DNA of 64,000 bases from contig NZ_NISY01000011.1 in NCBI RefSeq assembly GCF_007595705.1, positions 1 through 64,000 on the forward strand, written 5' to 3'. The position numbers and the translations under genes were made by a program. Each line of letters begins with the position of its first letter. The stretch's first letter is position 1. This document shows, in pieces, positions 43,865 to 52,506 of this stretch. The notes under the pieces are model-generated. The model did no database searches, had not been told where the DNA came from, and saw nothing but the letters and a program-made list of their open reading frames with translations. This DNA comes from Streptomyces sp. SAJ15 (GTDB lineage Bacteria; Actinomycetota; Actinomycetes; Streptomycetales; Streptomycetaceae).

Positions 43865-44863
43865 ATGACCACAACCCCCCACGAAGTGGCCATGCCCATA
43901 GCACCGGAGGAGACCGAACGCACCCTTCGCTTCGCGGGCCCCGCGACCTTCGGCCGCATCCCGCGCCTGGACCAGGTCGGCAAGACGGACATCGCGGTGG
44001 TCGGCGTACCGTTCGACTCCGGTGTCTCCTACCGCCCCGGCGCCCGCTTCGGCGGCAACGCCATCCGGGAGGCGTCCCGCCAGCTGCGTCCCTACAACCC
44101 GGCCCAGGACGCATATCCGTTCCACTACGCGCAGGTCGCGGACGCCGGCGACATCACCGCCAACCCGCACAACCTCAACGAGGCGATCGAGAACATCGAG
44201 GCAGGCGCCGAGGAGCTGCTGTCCACGGGCGCGCGGCTGATGACGCTGGGCGGCGACCACACCATCGCGCTGCCGATCCTGCGCGCGGTCGCCCGTAAGC
44301 ACGGGCCGGTCGCGCTGCTGCACTTCGACGCCCACCTGGACACCTGGGACACCTACTTCGGCGCCGAGTACACCCACGGCACCCCGTTCCGGCGCGCGGT
44401 CGAGGAGGGCATCCTCGACACCTCCGCGCTCTCCCACGTCGGCACCCGCGGCCCGCTCTACAGCAAGGAGGACCTGGACGAGGACACCAAGCTGGGCTTC
44501 GGCATCGTCACCTCCGCCGACGTGATGCGGCGCGGGGTCGACGAGGTGGTGCAGCAGCTCAAGGAGCGGATCGGCAAGCGGCCGCTCTACATCTCGATTG
44601 ACATCGATGTCCTCGACCCGTCGCACGCCCCCGGCACCGGCACCCCCGAGGCGGGCGGGCTCACCTCGCGAGAGCTGCTGGAGATCGTCCGCGGGCTCTC
44701 CGACTGCCACCTGGTCTCCGCCGACCTGGTCGAGGTCGCCCCCGCGTACGACCACGCCGAGATCACCTCGATCGCCGCCTCGCACACGGCGTATGAGCTG
44801 GTCACCATCATGTCCCGGCAGATCGCCTTCTTCCGCTGGCTGGAGGCGCAGAAGCAGCCGTAG
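43865..44863 (+). CDS. speB: Agmatinase/ureohydrolase family enzyme
   Basis: 332 residues of the ureohydrolase family, which removes urea from agmatine, guanidinobutyrate or similar guanidines. The binuclear manganese ligands are visible in LGGDHTI, HFDAHLDTW and SIDIDVLDPSHAPG. The N-terminal DIAVVGVPFDSGVSYRPGAR is typical. The ATG at 43865 is the first in a good context; the purine run AGGAAAGG lies rather far upstream. The gene stands between a sensor kinase and its likely response regulator, an unusual place that may reflect insertion. Substrate specificity cannot be read from sequence. Confidence 0.92.
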   Translation: MTTTPHEVAMPIAPEETERTLRFAGPATFGRIPRLDQVGKTDIAVVGVPFDSGVSYRPGARFGGNAIREASRQLRPYNPAQDAYPFHYAQVADAGDITANPHNLNEAIENIEAGAEELLSTGARLMTLGGDHTIALPILRAVARKHGPVALLHFDAHLDTWDTYFGAEYTHGTPFRRAVEEGILDTSALSHVGTRGPLYSKEDLDEDTKLGFGIVTSADVMRRGVDEVVQQLKERIGKRPLYISIDIDVLDPSHAPGTGTPEAGGLTSRELLEIVRGLSDCHLVSADLVEVAPAYDHAEITSIAASHTAYELVTIMSRQIAFFRWLEAQKQP

Positions 44864-44886
44864 CACACGCCGTAGGGCGCACCCTC

Positions 44887-44962
44887 CCGCCCGGCGCCGG
44901 GACGACCGCCCGGTGCCGGGACGACCGCTGGGCGCCAGGACGACCGGCCGGTGTCAGGGACC
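44887..44962. repeat. Four 19-base tandem units
   Basis: CCGCCCGGCGCCGGGACGA and three variants begin at 44887, 44906, 44925 and 44944, directly after the agmatinase gene. The spacer to the response regulator gene contains further similar GC-rich sequence. Confidence 0.75.
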
Positions 44963-45105
44963 GGCCGGCGCCCGTACGGCCCGGCCGGCGCCACGACGAC
45001 CGGTCCGGCAGCGGACCGCCCCGCCCGGCGACGGATCACGGGCTCGCCGCCGGCGGCGTGACCGGTCGATCCGCCGCCGGGCGGGAGCGAGGGTAGATTG
45101 ACGGC

Positions 45106-45756
45106 GTGCGTGTAGTCCTTGCCGAAGACCTCTTCCTGCTCCGCGACGGGCTGGTGCGCCTGTTGGAGGCGTACGACTTCGAGATCGCCGCGGCGGTCGA
45201 GAGCGGCCCGGAACTCAGCCGCGCGTTGGCCGAGTTGAAGCCGGACGTCGCCGTGGTGGACGTCCGGCTGCCCCCGTCCTTCACCGACGAGGGGTTGCAG
45301 TGCGCGCTGGCCGCGCGGCGCGCCACGCCCGGACTGCCGGTGCTGGTGCTCTCCCAGCACGTGGAGCAGTTGTACGCGCGGGAGTTGCTGGCGGACGGCA
45401 GCGGCGGCGTGGGCTATCTGCTCAAGGACCGGGTCTTCGACGCCGACCAGTTCGTCGACGCGGTGCGGCGGGTGGCGCGGGGCGGCACCGCGATGGACCC
45501 GCAGGTCATCTCGCAGCTGCTGACGCGGCGTTCGCAGGACAAGCCGATGGGCCATCTGACGCCGCGTGAGCGCGAGGTGATGGAGCTGATGGCCCAGGGC
45601 CGGTCCAACGCCGCGATCGCGTCCCAGCTGTGCGTCACCGAGCGGGCCGTCGCCAAGCACACCTCGAACATCTTCGCCAAGCTCGGCCTGCCGCAGTCCG
45701 ACGACGACAACCGCCGGGTGCTGGCCGTCCTGGCCTACCTCGACCGCGGGGCCTGA
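45106..45756 (+). CDS. NarL/DegU-type response regulator
   Basis: 216 residues. The receiver domain has the acidic pocket AEDLFLLRDG, the phosphoacceptor Asp52 (VVDVRLPP) and Lys in YLLKDR near residue 107. The C-terminal LuxR helix-turn-helix is LTPREREVMELMAQGRSNAAI..TERAVAKHTSNIFAKLGL. It is the likely partner of the kinase at 42413. GTG at 45106 is preceded by TAGATT and little else, so the transcript may be leaderless. Confidence 0.92.
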   Translation: MRVVLAEDLFLLRDGLVRLLEAYDFEIAAAVESGPELSRALAELKPDVAVVDVRLPPSFTDEGLQCALAARRATPGLPVLVLSQHVEQLYARELLADGSGGVGYLLKDRVFDADQFVDAVRRVARGGTAMDPQVISQLLTRRSQDKPMGHLTPREREVMELMAQGRSNAAIASQLCVTERAVAKHTSNIFAKLGLPQSDDDNRRVLAVLAYLDRGA

Positions 45757-45931
45757 CGTCCCGCCCTGCCCGCCCCTCTCCGCCCCTCCCTCACCCCTCA
45801 CCACCCCACCGGCGCCCGTACCCAGCGGTTTCCTCCATACGGCCCCATTGCTCCCGCCCGTAACCGATGGTTAACGTGCCGTGCGCACACGAACGTTGGC
45901 CTGTGTTTTCCATGGTTCTTTGGGGGCACGC

Positions 45932-48900
45932 GTGAGTGATCTGACCAGACGTACGCTGATCGGGGCCGCCGGGGCGGCCGGAGCCGGAGCCGCGCTCGGG
46001 AGCCACTCCCCCGCCGCGGCCCAGGGCGCGGGAGGACCGCGGATGGCCGACAGCGGCACGACCGCCGACGACGAGCAGGACGGATTCGACACCTCCCCGG
46101 CCCACGCCGCCCTGGAGCGGCTGCTGCCCGACCACGCCGACCAGTTCCGGCTCACCGCGCTCGAAGGAGGGCCCGAACGGTTCCGGGTCGGCGGCCGGGA
46201 CGGCCGGATCTCCGTCGCCGGCACCAGCCCTGCGGTGCTGCTCACCGGCGTCCACTGGTATCTGAAGTACACCTGTCGCGCCCATGTCTCCTGGTCCGGG
46301 GACCAGCTGGAACGGCTGCCGGAGGAGCTGCCCGCCCCGCGCCGCCCCGTCGAGCGCTCCACCGCGCTGCGGCACCGGTTCGCCTTCAACGACACCCACG
46401 ACGGCTACACCGCCCCGTACGCGGACTGGGACCGCTGGGAGCGGCTGATCGACGTCGCGGCGCTGCACGGCTGCAACGAGCTGCTGGTCACCACCGGCCA
46501 GGAGGCCGTCTACCACCGGCTCCTCCAGGACTTCGGCTACAGCGAGGCCGAGGCGCGCGCCTGGCTTCCCGCCCCCTCCCACCAGCCCTGGTGGCTGCTG
46601 CAGAACATGAGCGCCTACGGCGGCCCGGTCAGCCCCGAGCTGCTGGCCAGGCGCACCGAGCTGGGTCGCCGCGTCGCCGACCGGCTGCGCGAGCTGGGCA
46701 TGGCCCCGGTGCTGCCCGGCTACTTCGGCACCGTCCCCGACGGTTTCGCCGGCCGCAACCCGGGCGCCCGCACCATTCCGCAGGGCACCTGGGCCAATCT
46801 CAAGCGTCCCGACTGGCTGGATCCGCGCACCGCCGCGTTCCAGGAGGTCGCGGCCGCCTTCTACCGCCACCAGCGGGAGCTGTTCGGCCCGGTCGAGTAC
46901 TTCAAGATGGACCTGCTGCACGAGGGCGGCAGCCCGGGCGACGTGCCGGTGCCGGAAGCGGCCCGCGCCGTGGAGCGCGCGCTCCAGACCGCCCGCCCCG
47001 GGGCGACCTGGGTGATCCTGGGCTGGCAGGAGAACCCGCGGCGCGATCTGCTGGACGCCGTCGACCACAGCCGGATGCTGGTCGTGGACGGGCTCTCCGA
47101 CCTGGAGACGGTCACCGACCGGGAGCGGGACTGGGGCGGAGTGCCGTACGCCTTCGGCACCATCCCCAACTTCGGCGGCCGCACCACGATCGGTGCCAAG
47201 ACCCACATGTGGACCCCGCGATTCTTCGACTGGCGCGACAAGGCGGGCAGCAAGCTGGTCGGCACCGCCTACATGGCGGAGGCGGCCGAACGCGACCCCG
47301 CGGCGTTCGAGCTCTTCAGCGAGCTCGCGTGGCACGACGAGGAGGTCGACCGCGAGGAGTGGTTCGAGTCCTACGCCGACCTGCGGCTGGGCGGGAGGGA
47401 CGACGACGGCCGCGAGGCGTACGCGGCGCTGCGGGAGACGGCGTACGCGATCAGCAGCCGGGACGGTCGGCCGCACGACAGCGTGTTCGCCGCGCGGCCC
47501 AGCCTCGCCGCCCGCTCCGGCACCTACTACGCCACCCACACCCCCGCCTTCGACCCGGCCGGCTTCGACGCGGCCTTCGCCTCGCTGCTGGCCGTCCGCG
47601 CCCCGCTGCGCGACAGCGACGCCTACCGCCACGACCTGACCGACCTGGGGAGGCAGGCGCTGGCCAACCGCTCCTGGCAGCTCATCGGCCAGTTGCAGGC
47701 CGCCTACCAGCGCAAGGACCGGGAGACGTTCAAGGCGCTGGCCCGGCTGTGGCTGAAGCTGATGCGGCTGAGCGACGAGATGGCGGGCGCGCACCGCCGC
47801 TTCCTGCTGGGTCCCTGGCTGGAGGACGCCAAGCGGCTGGCCTCCAGCGAGGCCGAGGCGGCGCGGCTGGAGTGGACCGCGCGGACCCTCATCACCACCT
47901 GGGCGGACCGGACCACCGCCGACGGCGGACGGCTGGCCAACTACGCCAACCGCGACTGGCACGGCCTCATCGCCGACTTCCACCTCCCCCAGTGGCAGCG
48001 CTATCTGGACGAGCTGGAGGACGCGCTCGCACAGGGCCGCGAGCCCGCCGCGATCGACTGGTTCGCCGTCGAGGAGCCGTGGACGCGTGAGCGCACCGCC
48101 TATCCGGTGCGACCGGTCAGCGACGCGTACCGCACCGCGCGCCGGGTCCACGACGTACTGGCCAAGGCCCCCTACCAGGGCGCGGTCACCGTCACCGCCG
48201 AGCCGGCGGCGCTGCCGCCCGGCGCCACCGGCACGCTGACCGCCGCCTTCCGCAACGTCAACGGGCTGCGCGCCACCGGCCGCGTCGACTTCGCGCTCAC
48301 CGGCCTCGACGCCACCCCCGACGGCGCGAGCTCGGTGCGCCGGGTCCCGGCCGGCGGCCGCGCGGAGGTGCGCTGGCGGGCGACCGCGCCGGACGCCGCG
48401 TTGGAGCGCCCGTTGAAGCCGCTCCCCTACGAACTGGCCGTGGAGTACGGGCCACGCGGCGAGGAGCGGGTGCGCGCGGTGCACTCCGACACGCTGTGGG
48501 TGGCCGGTCCGCTGGCCGAGGGCTGGCGGACGGTCAGCACCAACGGGGCCGTCTTCGGGCAGCTGGCGGACCGCTTCGCCATCGACGGCTCCGGCCTCGA
48601 CCTGTGGAAGACGGTCGCCGAGTTCGGCGCCGTCTACCGGGAGGGCGCGCTGGCGGTCGGCGGTCGGATCACGGTCGCGGTGGACAGCCAGGCGGCCACC
48701 GGCCCCTGGGCCCGCGCGGGCATCGTGGTCCGCGACAGCCTGGCCACCGCGGGCGCGCCCGGCTTCCTGAATCTGGCGGCCACCCCCGCCAGCGGCGTCG
48801 TGCTCTCCTACGACTCCAACGGCGACGGCACGCTGGACACCTACAAGCGGGTCACCGGCGTCAAGGCCCCGGTCCATCTGCGCCTCACCCGCGCGGCGGC

Positions 48901-49075
48901 GACCTCGTACACCGGCGAACTCTCCACGGACGGGGGCACCACCTGGCGGACGGTCGCCACCGTGGCCGTCCCCCGCGCGGCCGCCGCCCAGGACGCGGGG
49001 CTCTTCATGAGCGCCGCCCACGGCGGCAGCGGGGTGCGCGGCACAGCGGAGTTCAGCGGCTGGCGCCTGGGCTGA
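45932..49075 (+). CDS. Secreted alpha-N-acetylglucosaminidase, GH89
   Basis: 1047 residues. It begins with a Tat signal (TRRTLIGAAGAAGAGAALG; twin Arg6-Arg7). The NAGLU N-terminal domain contains LLTGVHWYLKYTC, the TIM-barrel domain has HRFAFNDTHDGYTAPYADWD and WWLLQNMSAYGGP, and a helical C-terminal domain follows. After about residue 740 come an Ig-like NEW3-type domain and a concanavalin-like beta domain. GH89 enzymes remove terminal alpha-GlcNAc from glycans. GTG at 45932 has GGGGG upstream. It is monocistronic. Confidence 0.93.
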   Translation: MSDLTRRTLIGAAGAAGAGAALGSHSPAAAQGAGGPRMADSGTTADDEQDGFDTSPAHAALERLLPDHADQFRLTALEGGPERFRVGGRDGRISVAGTSPAVLLTGVHWYLKYTCRAHVSWSGDQLERLPEELPAPRRPVERSTALRHRFAFNDTHDGYTAPYADWDRWERLIDVAALHGCNELLVTTGQEAVYHRLLQDFGYSEAEARAWLPAPSHQPWWLLQNMSAYGGPVSPELLARRTELGRRVADRLRELGMAPVLPGYFGTVPDGFAGRNPGARTIPQGTWANLKRPDWLDPRTAAFQEVAAAFYRHQRELFGPVEYFKMDLLHEGGSPGDVPVPEAARAVERALQTARPGATWVILGWQENPRRDLLDAVDHSRMLVVDGLSDLETVTDRERDWGGVPYAFGTIPNFGGRTTIGAKTHMWTPRFFDWRDKAGSKLVGTAYMAEAAERDPAAFELFSELAWHDEEVDREEWFESYADLRLGGRDDDGREAYAALRETAYAISSRDGRPHDSVFAARPSLAARSGTYYATHTPAFDPAGFDAAFASLLAVRAPLRDSDAYRHDLTDLGRQALANRSWQLIGQLQAAYQRKDRETFKALARLWLKLMRLSDEMAGAHRRFLLGPWLEDAKRLASSEAEAARLEWTARTLITTWADRTTADGGRLANYANRDWHGLIADFHLPQWQRYLDELEDALAQGREPAAIDWFAVEEPWTRERTAYPVRPVSDAYRTARRVHDVLAKAPYQGAVTVTAEPAALPPGATGTLTAAFRNVNGLRATGRVDFALTGLDATPDGASSVRRVPAGGRAEVRWRATAPDAALERPLKPLPYELAVEYGPRGEERVRAVHSDTLWVAGPLAEGWRTVSTNGAVFGQLADRFAIDGSGLDLWKTVAEFGAVYREGALAVGGRITVAVDSQAATGPWARAGIVVRDSLATAGAPGFLNLAATPASGVVLSYDSNGDGTLDTYKRVTGVKAPVHLRLTRAAATSYTGELSTDGGTTWRTVATVAVPRAAAAQDAGLFMSAAHGGSGVRGTAEFSGWRLG

Positions 49076-49176
49076 CCCCGGCTCGGTCCGGGGGCGGCGG
49101 TGGCGGACGCCGCCGCCCCCGATAGGGGCTCGTCGGGGGCTTGTGGTGACCGCGACGACCCGCTGATCATGGAGGG

Positions 49177-49764
49177 GTGAACGCTTCGACTCTGCGAGGG
49201 ATGCCGCGGCTCGCGCCGGCGTACGTGGGCGGCGTGCAGCTCGGGGCGTACGCCGCCCGACGATGGCTGACACCGGCGGCCCGAGACCGGCTGCTGCGCG
49301 CGTGCTCCACCAACGTCGACAACCTGGGCCAGGGCCGCTGGAACACGCTGGCCAGCAGCGCCCTGCTGGTCGAGGAGCCGATGGAACTCCCGTATCTGCT
49401 GCTGCTCCTGGCGGTACTGGGATACGCGGAGTACGCGCACGGGGCGTGGTGGGCGGCGGCGGTGTTCGTGCTGGGGCACGTGGGCGCCACGCTGCTCGTC
49501 TACGGCGGCCTCCGCGCGGTGCGCCCGTCCGAGGAGACGCGCTCCGCGCGGGACGTCGGCACCAGCTACGGCTTCAACGCGGTGCTGGGCGCGCTCGCCG
49601 GCGCCCTGCCGCGCGGCCGCGTACGCACCTCGGCCGCGGCCGCCCTGCTCGCCCTCGGAGCACAGCCGTTGCTGCGCGGCCCGAGGCCGACCTTCACCGA
49701 CGTCGGGCACTTCGCCGCCCTGGCCATCGGCCTGGCGCTCACGACGGGCCGCCGACCCCGCTGA
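49177..49764 (+). CDS. Rhomboid-like membrane protein
   Basis: 195 residues with about five hydrophobic segments. STNVDNLGQGRWNTLASSALL near residue 45 and VLGHVGATLLVYGGL near residue 100 resemble the rhomboid-like group often found in Streptomyces. The GxSx protease serine appears as DVGTSYGFNAVLGA, but I cannot confirm a full Ser-His dyad; TDVGHFAALAIGL could supply the histidine. GTG at 49177 has GGAGG close upstream. Confidence 0.75.
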   Translation: MNASTLRGMPRLAPAYVGGVQLGAYAARRWLTPAARDRLLRACSTNVDNLGQGRWNTLASSALLVEEPMELPYLLLLLAVLGYAEYAHGAWWAAAVFVLGHVGATLLVYGGLRAVRPSEETRSARDVGTSYGFNAVLGALAGALPRGRVRTSAAAALLALGAQPLLRGPRPTFTDVGHFAALAIGLALTTGRRPR

Positions 49765-50365
49765 GGCGCGAAGCCGCCCGCGGCCGCCGAGAACGGTCTC
49801 GCCGGCTGCCGCGAATGCCTCCGGCGGGCCTGGTGCGGGCGGTCGACGCCCGTTGCGGGCGGTCTCCGGCTGGCCTGGTGCGGGCGGTCGGCGTCCGTCG
49901 CAACAAGCCTCCGGCAGGCCTGGTGCGGGCGGTCGGCGTCCGTTGCGGACAGTCTCCCCAGTTCCTATGCGGACGGCCTACCAAGTCCTGGGCGGACGAT
50001 CGACATCCGCCACAGGCGGTCTCCCGGTCCCCGCCCGCACAGTCGACACCCATCCCGGGCGGCCTCCGGCGCCCCGCGCGGACGATCGACACCCATCCCG
50101 GTTAGCCTCCGGCGCTCGGCTCGCACGGCCGACGCCCATCCCGGGCGGCCTCGCGCCCGGTGCGCACGCTCGGCGTCCGTCGCGGACGGTTTCCCCAGTC
50201 CCGCGCGGACGGTGACATTCGCCGCAGGCGGTCTCCCGCGCCGGCGCGGACAGTCGACATCCGCCGTGGACGTCCCACAACAACCGCCACGCGTCCGCCG
50301 GAGGTCCACGTCCTGTCCGATATGTCGCGAGTGACCAACTCGCCCAACCACTCGTTCTACGGATC
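49765..50365. other. Spacer filled by a tandem repeat array
   Basis: 601 bases between the rhomboid-like gene and the sigma-like gene. Most of it is the 41-45 base repeat array (49835-50286). The last 70 bases (from about 50295) are AT-richer and may hold the promoter of the next gene. Confidence 0.6.
49835..50286. repeat. Minisatellite of 41-45 base units
   Basis: About eleven degenerate units beginning GCGGGCGGTCG, GCGGACGATCG or GCACGGCCGAC start at 49835, 49880, 49925, 49969, 49992, 50037, 50078, 50123, 50164, 50205 and 50246. The fourth is cut to 23 bases. Many units contain a small inverted repeat (GTCCGTCGCGGAC). Open frames across it give only repetitive sequence, so I do not call a gene. 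Confidence 0.85.
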
Positions 50366-52306
50366 GTGGAGCAGCAGCAGGCGACAACCACCCTTCCCGG
50401 GCCCTTCGCCCCCGTCGATGTCGAGCAGGCCGAGGCGGCCATCGTCGAGCACTACCCGCGGCTCGTCAGGATCGGCTATCTGATCCTTCCGCCCGGCATG
50501 GCGCGCACCCGCCGGGTGCTGACCGCGCACGCGGTGGCCCAGCGGTCGCTGCCGCGGTCCCGCGCCAACGGCACCGACGTCGAGCTGCCCGAGCAGCGCA
50601 CCGCGGACGGACTGCCGGCCGACCCCGGCTACGCGTTCGTCCGGCTGCGGGTGGTGCGCGGCGCGCTGGCGGCCGCGCGGCTGCGCCGGCCCTGGCGGCT
50701 GCCGCGCCGGGGCCAGCTGCCCCCGCTGCTGCCGCAGGTGTGGGGGCTGCGGCTGTTCCCGCGCTCCGGCGGGGCCGACGAACTCGCCCTGGACCAGGCG
50801 CTGGCCCAGCTGAGTGCCCCCGCCCGGGCCGCCTATGTGCTGCGTGGCCTGGAGCGCCTCACCGAGGACGAGGTGCGCGCGGTGCTGCGCGCCGCCGGGG
50901 CGTCCAACCCCGACGCGGCGCTGGACGAGGCCGCCGCCGTGCGCACCCCGGCGGGCAGCCACGACGGCTCGCTGTTGCAGTCAGCGGAGTTCGACCCCTG
51001 CGCCCTGCAAGCGCGGCCGACCGATCTGATGCGGCGCCGCCAGCACACCCGCGCGGCGCTGGCCGCCGCCGCGGCGGTCGTGGTCTGCGGCACGCTGCTG
51101 GGCATGCCGGGCGAGGGCTGGGGCCCGGACGGCGCCGCCGCCCCGCCGTACGCCCAGAACGCGGCGGTCGAGCAGGCGCTGGAGCCGGCGAAGCTGACCC
51201 GGGCCGCCCCCGACGCCTGGCGCCGCGCCACCCGCGCGGACTTCGCCGCCTGGCCGGCCCGTGGCGACCGCCTCGACGACACCGCGCTGCTGCGCCGCGC
51301 GCTGGCGGTGTGGGCCCGCCCCGGCAGCTCGGTGCAGGTCGCGGTCACCCCCGGCACCCAGGCGGGGCCGCCGGCCGGCCCGCCGCAGCTGCTGTACGCG
51401 GGCAAGGTCGACCAGGCGGCGGTGGTGCTGCTCTACGACGGGCTGCGGATCGTGCGCTACGCCGAGGCGGCCGACGGCGCGGGCGGCAGCGCGGCACTGG
51501 ACTTCGCCCGCGCGGACGCCGGGAACGCGGCCTCCTCCACCGCGGTCATCGTCGGTCGCACCGACGGCAACGTCCGCTACCTGACCGCGCCCTGGGTGCG
51601 CGACGCCGCCGTACGGGACCTGCTCGTCCCGGACGGGCCGGCGCGGCCGCTGCGTCGCTCGGCCGACGGGGTCACCGCCCCCATCGGCAGCCCCGCCCAG
51701 TCCCGCGACTGCAAGGAGTGGAACGCGCTGCAGTTCGGCTCCCACCTGGTGACCGACCTGGGCGAGCTGATCCCGGCCCGGCTGACCTACGGTGCGCCGG
51801 GCGCGCCGCGCGACGTCGCCGGCCCCGAGGCCCGCACGGGCTGGGCGCGGTCCGCGTGCACCCTGGCGGTGATGCGCTCGCGCGGCGTGCGCTCCGTGAA
51901 CTCCTGGCCGTACGCCCAGCAGCCGCTGCCCGACGGCACCGGCATCGCCGACTGGGCGTGCGTCCGCGCCGAGACCTGGCGCGGCACGGGCAGCCGGGTG
52001 CTGGCCCAGTTCCAGCCGCCGGGAGGCAAGCCGGGCACGTCCGGCGCGGTCGCCGCCGCGGCCGACGACTCCCCGGCCTGCGGCCCGCGCGAGCCACATG
52101 TGCTCTCCGGGGTGCTGTGGAAGTCCCAGGCGGGCCGGTGGTTCGTGCTCGCCGCGGGCGGCGGCGAGGTCACCTCGATCGCCGCCAGCGGCGGCGTGGA
52201 GGGGGCCGAGGCCGGCCAGCTCCTCGCCCTGCCCGCCAAGGCCGGGGAACGGGCCGAGCTCCGCGCCCGCCTCGCCGACGGCCGTCGCATCACGTCCCTG
52301 CGCTGA
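50366..52306 (+). CDS. Membrane protein with sigma-like N terminus
   Basis: 646 residues. Residues 1-220 resemble a degenerate ECF sigma factor: an EAAIVEHYPRLVRIGYLILP region-2-like start and a region-4-like stretch LAQLSAPARAAYVLRGLERL..TEDEVRAVLRAAGA. One transmembrane helix (RAALAAAAAVVVCGTLLGMP, near residue 235) follows, then about 390 residues outside the membrane with several Cys. This order suggests a membrane-bound sensor derived from a sigma factor. GTG at 50366 is uncertain because no clear ribosome site is seen. The pullulanase gene converges on it. Confidence 0.7.
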   Translation: MEQQQATTTLPGPFAPVDVEQAEAAIVEHYPRLVRIGYLILPPGMARTRRVLTAHAVAQRSLPRSRANGTDVELPEQRTADGLPADPGYAFVRLRVVRGALAAARLRRPWRLPRRGQLPPLLPQVWGLRLFPRSGGADELALDQALAQLSAPARAAYVLRGLERLTEDEVRAVLRAAGASNPDAALDEAAAVRTPAGSHDGSLLQSAEFDPCALQARPTDLMRRRQHTRAALAAAAAVVVCGTLLGMPGEGWGPDGAAAPPYAQNAAVEQALEPAKLTRAAPDAWRRATRADFAAWPARGDRLDDTALLRRALAVWARPGSSVQVAVTPGTQAGPPAGPPQLLYAGKVDQAAVVLLYDGLRIVRYAEAADGAGGSAALDFARADAGNAASSTAVIVGRTDGNVRYLTAPWVRDAAVRDLLVPDGPARPLRRSADGVTAPIGSPAQSRDCKEWNALQFGSHLVTDLGELIPARLTYGAPGAPRDVAGPEARTGWARSACTLAVMRSRGVRSVNSWPYAQQPLPDGTGIADWACVRAETWRGTGSRVLAQFQPPGGKPGTSGAVAAAADDSPACGPREPHVLSGVLWKSQAGRWFVLAAGGGEVTSIAASGGVEGAEAGQLLALPAKAGERAELRARLADGRRITSLR

Positions 52307-52315
52307 CCCGATCCG

Positions 52316-52343
52316 CCGCCCCACCGCCCCGGCGGTGGGGCGG
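52316..52343 (+). terminator. Terminator of the sigma-like gene
   Basis: Perfect 13-base arms (CCGCCCCACCGCC and complement) with a two-base tip as written, so the real loop opens further; ten bases after the stop. Confidence 0.8.
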
Positions 52344-52480
52344 TGGGGCGGGGACGGGTTCGGCACCGCCCATCTCCGCCGTGGAGGTCCTGGCCGTCGC
52401 GGCGGGATGTTCTCCCCCGACCCGCCCCTTCCCGAATCCGAGGGCTCTTGCCCCGAGCCCCCTTCACGAAACCGGGGCTC

Positions 52481-52500
52481 CCGCCCCGGTCCTCGGCGCG
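52481..52500 (-). terminator. Terminator of the pullulanase gene
   Basis: ACCGGGGC-TCCC-GCCCCGGT, perfect 8-base arms, seven bases beyond the minus-strand stop. Confidence 0.75.
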
Positions 52501-52506
52501 CTGTGG

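Noticed and set aside
45791..49273. Minus-strand open frame of 1160 codons opposite the GH89 gene
   Set aside because: No recognisable domain and biased composition; the plus strand carries a complete GH89 enzyme with Tat signal.
49835..50286. CRISPR array
   Set aside because: The units are degenerate and contiguous, with no conserved repeat separated by unique spacers, and no cas gene is nearby.
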